This document shows, in pieces, positions 53,201-64,000 of a DNA stretch of 64,000 bases (the stretch's first letter is position 1; each line of letters starts with the position of its first letter). A program made the position numbers and the translations under genes. The notes beneath the pieces are model-generated. The model had not been told where the DNA came from. It did no database searches and was given only the letters and a program-made list of their open reading frames with translations. The stretch comes from Ascaris suum (taxonomy: Eukaryota > Nematoda > Chromadorea > Rhabditida > Ascarididae). Location of the stretch: the NCBI GenBank assembly GCA_013433145.1, contig JACCHR010000045.1, positions 32,007 to 96,006 of the forward strand, written 5' to 3'.

Positions 53201-56200
53201 CTGCAATTGGGATTTATTCGATGATCAATTGGAAGGGAATAATTAATCATTTTTGCTGTCAAACTTGATGCAGTTCAGCCGTACTTGTACCACGATAAAG
53301 GGCATTTTTTGTGCATTATTGCTGCAATTGGGATTTATTCGATGATCAATTGGAAGGGAATAATTAATCATTTTTGCTGTCAAACTTGATGCAGTTCAGC
53401 CGAACTTGTACCACGATAAAGGGCATTTTTGTGCTTTATTGCTGCAATTGGGATTTATTCGATGATCAATTGGAAGGGAATAATTAATCATTTTTGCTGT
53501 CAAACTTGATGCAGTTCAGCCGTACTTGTACCACGATAAAGGGCATTTTTCGTGCATTATTGCTGCAATTGGGATTCATTCGATGATCAATTGGAAGGGA
53601 ATAATTAATCATTTTTGCTGTCAAACTTGATGCAGTTCAGCCGAACTTGTACCACGATAAAGGGCATTTTTTGTGCTTTATTGCTGCAATTGGGATTTAT
53701 TCGATGATGAATTGGAAGGGAATAATTAATCATTTTTGCTGTCAAACTTGATGCAGTTCAGCCGTACTTGTACCACGATAAAGGGCATTTTTTGTGCATT
53801 ATTGCTGCAATTGGGATTTATTCGATGATCAATTGGAAGGGAATAATTAATCATTTTTGCTGTCAAACTTGATGCGGTTCAGCCGAACTTGTACCACGAT
53901 AAAGGGCATTTTTTGTGCTTTATTGCTGCAATTGGGATTTATTCGATGATGAATTGGAAGGGAATAATTAATCATTTTTGCTGTCAAACTTGATGCAGTT
54001 CAGCCGTACTTGTACCACGATAAAGGGCATTTTTGTGCATTATTGCTGCAATTGGGATTCATTCGATGATCAATTGGAAGGGAATAATTAATCATTTTTG
54101 CTGTCAAACTTTGATGCAGTTCAGCCGAACTTGTACCACGATAAAGGGCATTTTTTGTGCTTTATTGCTGCAATTGGGATTTATTCGATGATCAATTGGA
54201 AGGGAATAATTAATCATTTTTGCTGTCAAACTTGATGCAGTTCAGCCGTACTTGTACCACGATAAAGGGCATTTTTGTGCATTATTGCTGCAATTGGGAT
54301 TCATTCGATGATCAATTGGAAGGGAATAATTAATCATTTTTGCTGTCAAACTTGATGCGGTTCAGCCGAACTTGTACCACGATAAAGGGCATTTTTTGTG
54401 CTTTATTGCTGCAATTGGGATTATTCGATGATCAATTGGAAGGGAATAATTAATCATTTTTGCTGTCAAACTTGATGCAGTTCAGCCGTACTTGTACCAC
54501 GATAAAGGGCATTTTTCGTGCATTATTGCTGCAATTGGGATTTATTCGATGATCAATTGGAAGGGAATAATTAATCATTTTTGCTGTCAAACTTGATGCA
54601 GTTCAGCCGAACTTGTACCACGATAAAGGGCATTTTTTGTGCTTTATTGCTGCAATTGGGATTTATTCGATGATCAATTGGAAGGGAATAATTAATCATT
54701 TTTGCTGTCAAACTTGATGCAGTTCAGCCGTACTTGTACCACGATAAAGGGCATTTTTCGTGCATTATTGCTGCAATTGGGATTTATTCGATGATCAATT
54801 GGAAGGGAATAATTAATCATTTTTGCTGTCAAACTTGATGCAGTTCAGCAGCCGAACTTGTACCACGATAAAGGGCATTTTTGTGCATTATTGCTGCAAT
54901 TGGGATTTATTCGATGATCAATTGGAAGGGAATAATTAATCATTTTTGCTGTCAAACTTGATGCAGTTCAGCCGAACTTGTACCACGATAAAGGGCATTT
55001 TTTGTGCTTTATTGCTGCAATTGGGATTTATTCGATGATCAATTGGAAGGGAATAATTAATCATTTTTGCTGTCAAACTTGATGCAGTTCAGCCGTACTT
55101 GTACCACGATAAAGGGCATTTTTCGTGCATTATTGCTGCAATTGGGATTCATTCGATGATCAATTGGAAGGGAATAATTAATCATTTTTGCTGTCAAACT
55201 TGATGCAGTTCAGCCGAACTTGTACCACGATAAAGGGCATTTTTTGTGCTTTATTGCTGCAATTGGGATTTATTCGATGATGAATTGGAAGGGAATAATT
55301 AATCATTTTTGCTGTCAAACTTGATGCAGTTCAGCCGTACTTGTACCACGATAAAGGGCATTTTTTGTGCATTATTGCTGCAATTGGGATTCATTCGATG
55401 ATCAATTGGAAGGGAATAATTAATCATTTTTGCTGTCAAACTTGATGCAGTTCAGCCGAACTTGTACCACGATAAAGGGCATTTTTTGTGCTTTATTGCT
55501 GCAATTGGGATTTATTCGATGATCAATTGGAAGGGAATAATTAATCATTTTTGCTGTCAAACTTGATGCAGTTCAGCCGTACTTGTACCACGATAAAGGG
55601 CATTTTTCGTGCATTATTGCTGCAATTGGGATTTATTCGATGATCAATTGGAAGGGAATAATTAATCATTTTTGCTGTCAAACTTGATGCAGTTCAGCCG
55701 AACTTGTACCACGATAAAGGGCATTTTTTGTGCATTATTGCTGCAATTGGGATTTATTCGATGATCAATTGGAAGGGAATAATTAATCATTTTTGCTGTC
55801 AAACTTGATGCAGTTCAGCCGTACTTGTACCACGATAAAGGGCATTTTTCGTGCATTATTGCTGCAATTGGGATTCATTCGATGATCAATTGGAAGGGAA
55901 TAATTAATCATTTTTGCTGTCAAACTTGATGCAGTTCAGCCGAACTTGTACCACGATAAAGGGCATTTTTTGTGCTTTATTGCTGCAATTGGGATTTATT
56001 CGATGATCAATTGGAAGGGAATAATTAATCATTTTTGCTGTCAAACTTGATGCAGTTCAGCCGTAACTTGTACCACGATAAAGGGCATTTTTCGTGCATT
56101 ATTGCTGCAATTGGGATTCATTCGATGATCAATTGGAAGGGAATAATTAATCATTTTTGCTGTCAAACTTGATGCAGTTCAGCCGAACTTGTACCACGAT

Positions 56201-58983
56201 AAAGGGCATTTTTTGTGCATTATTGCTGCAATTGGTTTATTCGATGATGAATTGGAAGGGAATAATTAATCATTTTTGCTGTCAAACTTGATGCAGTTCA
56301 GCCGTAACTTGTACCACGATAAAGGGCATTTTTTGTGCATTATTGCTGCAATTGGGATTCATTCGATGATCAATTGGAAGGGAATAATTAATCATTTTTG
56401 CTGTCAAACTTGATGCAGTTCAGCCGAACTTGTACCACGATAAAGGGCATTTTTTGTGCTTTATTGCTGCAATTGGGATTTATTCGATGATCAATTGGAA
56501 GGGAATAATTAATCATTTTTGCTGTCAAACTTGATGCAGTTCAGCCGAACTTGTACCACGATAAAGGGCATTTTTTGTGCATTATTGCTGCAATTGGGAT
56601 TTATTCGATGATCAATTGGAAGGGAATAATTAATCATTTTTGCTGTCAAACTTGATGCAGTTCAGCCGAACTTGTACCACGATAAAGGGCATTTTTTGTG
56701 CTTTATTGCTGCAATTGGATTTATTTATTCGATGATCAATTGGAAGGGAATAATTAATCATTTTTGCTGTCAAACTTGATGCAGTTCAGCCGAACTTGTA
56801 CCACGATAAAGGGCATTTTTGTGCATTATTGCTGCAATTGGGATTTATTCGATGATCAATTGGAAGGGAATAATTAATCATTTTTGCTGTCAAACTTGAT
56901 GCAGTTCAGCCGAACTTGTACCACGATAAAGGGCATTTTTTGTGCATTATTGCTGCAATTGGGATTCATTCGATGATCAATTGGAAGGGAATAATTAATC
57001 ATTTTTGCTGTCAAACTTGATGCAGTTCAGCCGAACTTGTACCACGATAAAGGGCATTTTTTGTGCTTTATTGCTGCAATTGGGATTTATTCGATGATCA
57101 ATTGGAAGGGAATAATTAATCATTTTTGCTGTCAAACTTGATGCAGTTCAGCCGTACTTGTACCACGATAAAGGGCATTTTTTGTGCATTATTGCTGCAA
57201 TTGGGATTCATTCGATGATCAATTGGAAGGGAATAATTAATCATTTTTGCTGTCAAACTTGATGCAGTTCAGCCGAACTTGTACCACGATAAAGGGCATT
57301 TTTTGTGCTTTATTGCTGCAATTGGGATTTATTCGATGATGAATTGGAAGGGAATAATTAATCATTTTTGCTGTCAAACTTGATGCAGTTCAGCCGTACT
57401 TGTACCACGATAAAGGGCATTTTTTGTGCATTATTGCTGCAATTGGGATTCATTCGATGATCAATTGGAAGGGAATAATTAATCATTTTTGCTGTCAAAC
57501 TTGATGCAGTTCAGCCGAACTTGTACCACGATAAAGGGCATTTTTTGTGCATTATTATTGCTGCAATTGGGATTTATTCGATGATCAATTGGAAGGGAAT
57601 AATTAATCATTTTTGCTGTCAAACTTGATGCAGTTCAGCCGTACTTGTACCACGATAAAGGGCATTTTTCGTGCATTATTGCTGCAATTGGGATTCATTC
57701 GATGATCAATTGGAAGGGAATAATTAATCATTTTTGCTGTCAAACTTGATGCAGTTCAGCCGAACTTGTACCACGATAAAGGGCATTTTTTGTGCTTTAT
57801 TGCTGCAATTGGGATTTATTCGATGATCAATTGGAAGGGAATAATTAATCATTTTTGCTGTCAAACTTGATGCAGTTCAGCGCCGTACTTGTACCACGAT
57901 AAAGGGCATTTTTTGTGCATTATTGCTGCAATTGGGATTTATTCGATGATCAATTGGAAGGGAATAATTAATCATTTTTGCTGTCAAACTTGATGCAGTT
58001 CAGCCGAACTTGTACCACGATAAAGGGCATTTTTTGTGCATTATTGCTGCAATTGGGATTTATTCGATGATCAATTGGAAGGGAATAATTAATCATTTTT
58101 GCTGTCAAACTTGATGCAGTTCAGCCGAACTTTGTACCACGATAAAGGGCATTTTTGTGCATTATTGCTGCAATTGGGATTTATTCGATGATCAATTGGA
58201 AGGGAATAATTAATCATTTTTGCTGTCAAACTTGATGCAGTTCAGCCGAACTTGTACCACGATAAAGGGCATTTTTTGTGCTTTATTGCTGCAATTGGGA
58301 TTTATTCGATGATCAATTGGAAGGGAATAATTAATCATTTTTGCTGTCAAACTTGATGCGGTTCAGCCGTACTTGTACCACGATAAAGGGCATTTTTGTG
58401 CATTATTGCTGCAATTGGGATTTATTCGATGATCAATTGGAAGGGAATAATTAATCATTTTTGCTGTCAAACTTGATGCAGTTCAGCCGAACTTGTACCA
58501 CGATAAAGGGCATTTTTTGTGCTTTATTGCTGCAATTGGGATTTATTCGATGATCAATTGGAAGGGAATAATTAATCATTTTTGCTGTCAAACTTGATGC
58601 AGTTCAGCCGTACTTGTACCACGATAAAGGGCATTTTTTGTGCATTATTGCTGCAATTGGGATTCATTCGATGATCAATTGGAAGGGAATAATTAATCAT
58701 TTTTGCTGTCAAACTTGATGCAGTTCAGCCGAACTTGTACCACGATAAAGGGCATTTTTTGTGCTTTATTGCTGCAATTGGGATTTATTCGATGATGAAT
58801 TGGAAGGGAATAATTAATCATTTTTGCTGTCAAACTTGATGCAGTTCAGCCGTACTTGTACCACGATAAAGGGCATTTTTTGTGCATTATTGCTGCAATT
58901 GGGATTCATTCGATGATCAATTGGAAGGGAATAATTAATCATTTTTGCTGTCAAACTTGATGCAGTTCAGCCGAACTTGTACC

Positions 58984-58988
58984 ATTTT
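58984..58988. other. Clustered substitution in a satellite copy
   Basis: The otherwise unchanged word ACCACGATAAAGGG reads ACCATTTTAAAGGG here, so CGA is replaced by TTT with the length kept. The T-run in the same copy is one base longer than usual. Neighbouring copies are normal. Confidence 0.75.
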
Positions 58989-61637
58989 AAAGGGCATTTT
59001 TTTGTGCTTTATTGCTGCAATTGGGATTTATTCGATGATCAATTGGAAGGGAATAATTAATCATTTTTGCTGTCAAACTTGATGCAGTTCAGCCGAACTT
59101 GTACCACGATAAAGGGCATTTTTCGTGCATTATTGCTGCAATTGGGATTCATTCGATGATCAATTGGAAGGGAATAATTAATCATTTTTGCTGTCAAACT
59201 TGATGCAGTTCAGCCGAACTTGTACCACGATAAAGGGCATTTTTTGTGCTTATTGCTGCAATTGGGATTTATTCGATGATGAATTGGAAGGGAATAATTA
59301 ATCATTTTTGCTGTCAAACTTGATGCAGTTCAGCCGTACTTGTACCACGATAAAGGGCATTTTTCGTGCATTATTGCTGCAATTGGGATTCATTCGATGA
59401 TCAATTGGAAGGGAATAATTAATCATTTTTGCTGTCAAACTTGATGCAGTTCAGCCGAACTTGTACCACGATAAAGGGCATTTTTTTGTGCTTTATTGCT
59501 GCAATTGGGATTTATTCGATGATGAATTGGAAGGGAATAATTAATCATTTTTGCTGTCAAACTTGATGCAGTTCAGCCGTACTTGTACCACGATAAAGGG
59601 CATTTTTTCGTGCATTATTGCTGCAATTGGGATTCATTCGATGATCAATTGGAAGGGAATAATTAATCATTTTTGCTGTCAAACTTGATGCAGTTCAGCC
59701 GAACTTGTACCACGATAAAGGGCATTTTTTGTGCTTTATTGCTGCAATTGGGATTTATTCGATGATCAATTGGAAGGGAATAATTAATCATTTTTGCTGT
59801 CAAACTTGATGCAGTTCAGCCGTACTTGTACCACGATAAAGGGCATTTTTTGTGCATTATTGCTGCAATTGGGATTCATTCGATGATCAATTGGAAGGGA
59901 ATAATTAATCATTTTTGCTGTCAAACTTGATGCAGTTCAGCCGAACTTGTACCACGATAAAGGGCATTTTTTGTGCTTTATTGCTGCAATTGGGATTTAT
60001 TCGATGATGAATTGGAAGGGAATAATTAATCATTTTTGCTGTCAAACTTGATGCAGTTCAGCCGTACTTGTACCACGATAAAGGGCATTTTTTGTGCATT
60101 ATTGCTGCAATTGGGATTCATTCGATGATCAATTGGAAGGGAATAATTAATCATTTTTGCTGTCAAACTTGATGCGTTTCAGCCGACTTGTACCACGATA
60201 AAGGGCATTTTTCGTGCATTATTGCTGCAATTGGGATTTATTCGATGATCAATTGGAAGGGAATAATTAATCATTTTTGCTGTCAAACTTGATGCAGTTC
60301 AGCCGTAACTTGTACCACGATAAAGGGCATTTTTTGTGCTTTATTGCTGCAATTGGGATTTATTCGATGATCAATTGGAAGGGAATAATTAATCATTTTT
60401 GCTGTCAAATTTGATGCAGTTCAGCCGAACTTGTACCACGATAAAGGGCATTTTTTGTGCTTTATTGCTGCAATTGGGATTTATTCGATGATCAATTGGA
60501 AGGGAATAATTAATCATTTTTGCTGTCAAACTTGATGCAGTTCAGCCGTACTTGTACCACGATAAAGGGCATTTTTCGTGCATTATTGCTGCAATTGGGA
60601 TTTATTCGATGATCAATTGGAAGGGAATAATTAATCATTTTTGCTGTCAAACTTGATGCAGTTCAGCCGAACTTGTACCACGATAAAGGGCATTTTTTGT
60701 GCTTTATTGCTGCAATTGGGATTTATTCGATGATGAATTGGAAGGGAATAATTAATCATTTTTGCTGTCAAACTTGATGCAGTTCAGCCGTACTTGTACC
60801 ACGATAAAGGGCATTTTTCGTGCATTATTGCTGCAATTGGGATTCATTCGATGATCAATTGGAAGGGAATAATTAATCATTTTTGCTGTCAAACTTGATG
60901 CAGTTCAGCCGAACTTGTACCACGATAAAGGGCATTTTTGTGCTTTATTGCTGCAATTGGGATTTATTCGATGATCAATTGGAAGGGAATAATTAATCAT
61001 TTTTGCTGTCAAACTTGATGCAGTTCAGCCGACTTGTACCACGATAAAGGGCATTTTTGTGCATTATTGCTGCAATTGGGATTCATTCGATGATCAATTG
61101 GAAGGGAATAATTAATCATTTTTGCTGTCAAACTTGATGCGTTCAGAACTTGTACCACGATAAAGGGCATTTTTTGTGCTTTATTGCTGCAATTGGGATT
61201 TATTCGATGATCAATTGGAAGGGAATAATTAATCATTTTTGCTGTCAAACTTGATGCAGTTCAGCCGTACTTGTACCACGATAAAGGGCATTTTTTGTGC
61301 ATTATTGCTGCAATTGGGATTATTCGATGATCAATTGGAAGGGAATAATTAATCATTTTTGCTGTCAAACTTGATGCAGTTCAGCCGAACTTGTACCACG
61401 ATAAAGGGCATTTTTTGTGCATTATTGCTGCAATTGGGATTTATTCGATGATCAATTGGAAGGGAATAATTAATCATTTTTGCTGTCAAACTTGATGCAG
61501 TTCAGCCGAACTTGTACCACGATAAAGGGCATTTTTTGTGCATTATTGCTGCAATTGGGATTTATTCGATGATCAATTGGAAGGGAATAATTAATCATTT
61601 TTGCTGTCAAACTTGATGCAGTTCAGCCGTACTTGTA

Positions 61638-61860
61638 CCACGTTTGGGCGGCATTTATGATGTTGGGGATGCAGGAATATTAATCATTTGGCTGTCAAAT
61701 TTGATGCAGTTGGCCGATTTAGGTACGGATAAAGGGCATTTTTTGTGCTTTTGCTGCAATTGGGATTATTCGATGAATTGGGAGGGAATAATTAATCATT
61801 TTGCTGTCAAACTTGATGCAGTTCAGCCTTGACTTGTACCACGAATTAAGGGCATTTTTG
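61638..61860. repeat. Cluster of contracted, divergent satellite copies
   Basis: The copy starting at 61615 is 88 bp and the next, from 61703, is 112 bp, against 121 bp normally. The first loses most of the segment between GGGCATT and CGATGATC and carries G-rich changes (CACGTTTGGGCGGCATTTAT, GTTGGGGATGCAGGAATATT). The second has TTGGCCGATTTAGGTACGGA in place of TTCAGCCGAACTTGTACCACG. The third, from 61815, has small gains (CAGCCTTGACTT, CACGAATTAAGGG). Normal satellite resumes by 61860. A 62-codon open reading frame crosses this stretch, but its residues are those of the shifted repeat and I do not call it a gene. Confidence 0.85.
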
Positions 61861-64000
61861 TGCATTATTGCTGCAATTGGGATTTATTCGATGATCAATT
61901 GGAAGGGAATAATTAATCATTTTTGCTGTCAAACTTGATGCAGTTCAGCCGAACTTGTACCACGATAAAGGGCATTTTTTGTGCATTATTGCTGCAATTG
62001 GGATTTATTCGATGATCAATTGGAAGGGAATAATTAATCATTTTTGCTGTCAAACTTGATGCAGTTCAGCCGAACTTGTACCACGATAAAGGGCATTTTT
62101 TGTGCTTTATTGCTGCAATTGGGATTTATTCGATGATCAATTGGAAGGGAATAATTAATCATTTTTGCTGTCAAACTTGATGCAGTTCAGCCGTACTTGT
62201 ACCACGATAAAGGGCATTTTTTGTGCATTATTGCTGCAATTGGGATTCATTCGATGATCAATTGGAAGGGAATAATTAATCATTTTTGCTGTCAAACTTG
62301 ATGCAGTTCAGCCGAACTTGTACCACGATAAAGGGCATTTTTTGTGCTTTATTGCTGCAATTGGGATTTATTCGATGATCAATTGGAAGGGAATAATTAA
62401 TCATTTTTGCTGTCAAACTTGATGCAGTTCAGCCGTACTTGTACCACGATAAAGGGCATTTTTTCGTGCATTATTGCTGCAATTGGGATTTATTCGATGA
62501 TCAATTGGAAGGGAATAATTAATCATTTTTGCTGTCAAACTTGATGCAGTTCAGCCGAACTTGTACCACGATAAAGGGCATTTTTTGTGCTTTATTGCTG
62601 CAATTGGGATTTATTCGATGATCAATTGGAAGGGAATAATTAATCATTTTTGCTGTCAAACTTGATGCAGTTCAGCCGTACTTGTACCACGATAAAGGGC
62701 ATTTTTCGTGCATTATTGCTGCAATTGGGATTCATTCGATGATCAATTGGAAGGGAATAATTAATCATTTTTGCTGTCAAACTTGATGCAGTTCAGCCGA
62801 ACTTGTACCACGATAAAGGGCATTTTTTGTGCTTTATTGCTGCAATTGGGATTTATTCGATGATCAATTGGAAGGGAATAATTAATCATTTTTGCTGTCA
62901 AACTTGATGCAGTTCAGCCGTACTTGTACCACGATAAAGGGCATTTTTCGTGCATTATTGCTGCAATTGGGATTTATTCGATGATCAATTGGAAGGGAAT
63001 AATTAATCATTTTTGCTGTCAAACTTGATGCAGTTCAGCCGAACTTGTACCACGATAAAGGGCATTTTTTGTGCTTTATTGCTGCAATTGGGATTTATTC
63101 GATGATGAATTGGAAGGGAATAATTAATCATTTTTGCTGTCAAACTTGATGCAGTTCAGCCGTACTTGTACCACGATAAAGGGCATTTTTCGTGCATTAT
63201 TGCTGCAATTGGGATTCATTCGATGATCAATTGGAAGGGAATAATTAATCATTTTTGCTGTCAAACTTGATGCAGTTCAGCCGAACTTGTACCACGATAA
63301 AGGGCATTTTTTGTGCTTTATTGCTGCAATTGGGATTTATTCGATGATGAATTGGAAGGGAATAATTAATCATTTTTGCTGTCAAACTTGATGCAGTTCA
63401 GCCGTACTTGTACCACGATAAAGGGCATTTTTCGTGCATTATTGCTGCAATTGGGATTCATTCGATGATCAATTGGAAGGGAATAATTAATCATTTTTGC
63501 TGTCAAACTTGATGCAGTTCAGCCGAACTTGTACCACGATAAAGGGCATTTTTTGTGCTTTATTGCTGCAATTGGGATTTATTCGATGATGAATTGGAAG
63601 GGAATAATTAATCATTTTTGCTGTCAAACTTGATGCAGTTCAGCCGTACTTGTACCACGATAAAGGGCATTTTTCGTGCATTATTGCTGCAATTGGGATT
63701 TATTCGATGATCAATTGGAAGGGAATAATTAATCATTTTTGCTGTCAAACTTGATGCGGTTCAGCCGAACTTGTACCACGATAAAGGGCATTTTTTGTGC
63801 TTTATTGCTGCAATTGGGATTTATTCGATGATCAATTGGAAGGGAATAATTAATCATTTTTGCTGTCAAACTTGATGCAGTTCAGCCGTAACTTGTACCA
63901 CGATAAAGGGCATTTTTTGTGCATTTATTGCTGCAATTGGGATTCATTCGATGATCAATTGGAAGGGAATAATTAATCATTTTTGCTGTCAAACTTGATG

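Larger units (their letters stand above)
27044..64000 (+). repeat. 121-bp A+T-rich satellite array
   Basis: Head-to-tail copies of a 121-bp monomer, counted from GATGCAGTTC to the next, repeat without inversion to the right edge; about 304 copies are present and the array continues outside the window. The monomer contains, in order, GATGCAGTTCAGCCG, CTTGTACCACGATAAAGGGC, a T-run of five or six, TTGCTGCAATTGGGAT, CGATGATCAATTGGAAGGG, AATAATTAATCATTTTTGCT and GTCAAACTT. Most copies are about 95% or more alike by eye. Inference: length, base composition and position beside TTAGGC telomere fit the germline 121-bp satellite of Ascaris, which is lost from somatic cells; I know the length from memory and have not compared the bases. 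The monomer length is not a multiple of three, which argues against coding. Confidence 0.96.

Noticed and set aside
61644..61832. 62-codon open reading frame with a partly new sequence at its start
   Set aside because: It lies across the contracted satellite copies; its second half is ordinary satellite read in frame, and its first half is the mutated repeat. No gene signal such as a splice or poly(A) site supports it.
26382..63272. Open reading frames of 62-94 codons on both strands of the satellite
   Set aside because: They repeat the same peptide words in each copy, appear only where an indel joins two frames, occur on both strands over the same bases, and have no conserved domain. A 121-bp unit shifts frame in each copy, so no selection for coding is visible.
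27044..64000. CRISPR array
   Set aside because: The repeat is contiguous, with no variable spacers between short repeats, and the context is a eukaryotic telomere.
27044..64000. CENP-B-like box in the monomer (ATTCGATGATCAATTGG)
   Set aside because: Only the TTCG core matches; the needed CGGG part is absent, and nematode chromosomes of this kind are holocentric.
27044..64000. Trans-splice acceptor at the TTCAG word in each copy
   Set aside because: The nematode acceptor is usually TTTTCAG after a pyrimidine tract; here the bases before it are GATGCAG, and no coding region follows.

Overview
This window is a chromosome end from a nematode and contains no gene I can support. The left 25.7 kb is an almost perfect telomere, written as the C-rich strand (CTAAGC)n. 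The G-rich TTAGGC strand is therefore the minus strand and its 3' end points off the left edge. TTAGGC is the nematode telomere hexamer.

Layout: (1) 1-25692, telomere, roughly 4,280 hexamers. One single-base loss near 4781 is the only flaw before about 22900; beyond that, flaws become steadily denser towards the inner end. (2) 25693-25790, a junction in which telomere words are mixed into a sequence that already aligns with the satellite. (3) 25791-27043, about eleven irregular satellite copies, mostly 115-121 bp. (4) 27044-64000 and beyond, a head-to-tail 121-bp A+T-rich satellite, about 304 further copies, all in one orientation and running off the right edge.

The satellite has inner structure. 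Monomers differ mainly at a few fixed columns (about 6, 16, 44, 49, 70, 81 and 119, counting from GATGCAGTTC). These define an A type (CCGAAC, usually GTGCTTT) and a B type (CCGTAC, GTGCATT, often CGTGC and GGATTCATT). Across long stretches A and B alternate, giving a 242-bp dimer; elsewhere runs of two to four A copies are separated by single B copies. Three places break the array: a T-rich 55-bp insert at 33149, a scrambled copy at 49985, and a cluster of contracted copies at 61638.

Inference on species: a 121-bp A+T-rich tandem satellite directly beside TTAGGC telomere matches my recollection of the germline satellite of Ascaris, a nematode that discards its satellite and chromosome ends from somatic cells by programmed DNA elimination. 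I am sure of nematode, fairly confident of Ascaris or a close ascaridid, and could not compare against a reference. If right, this is germline-limited DNA.

Short open reading frames of 62-94 codons occur in the satellite on both strands. They are products of the repeat itself, and I annotate none as genes. The observations most worth a second look are the dimeric organisation, indels that fall on the columns separating A from B, and the rise in flaws on both sides of the telomere-satellite junction.
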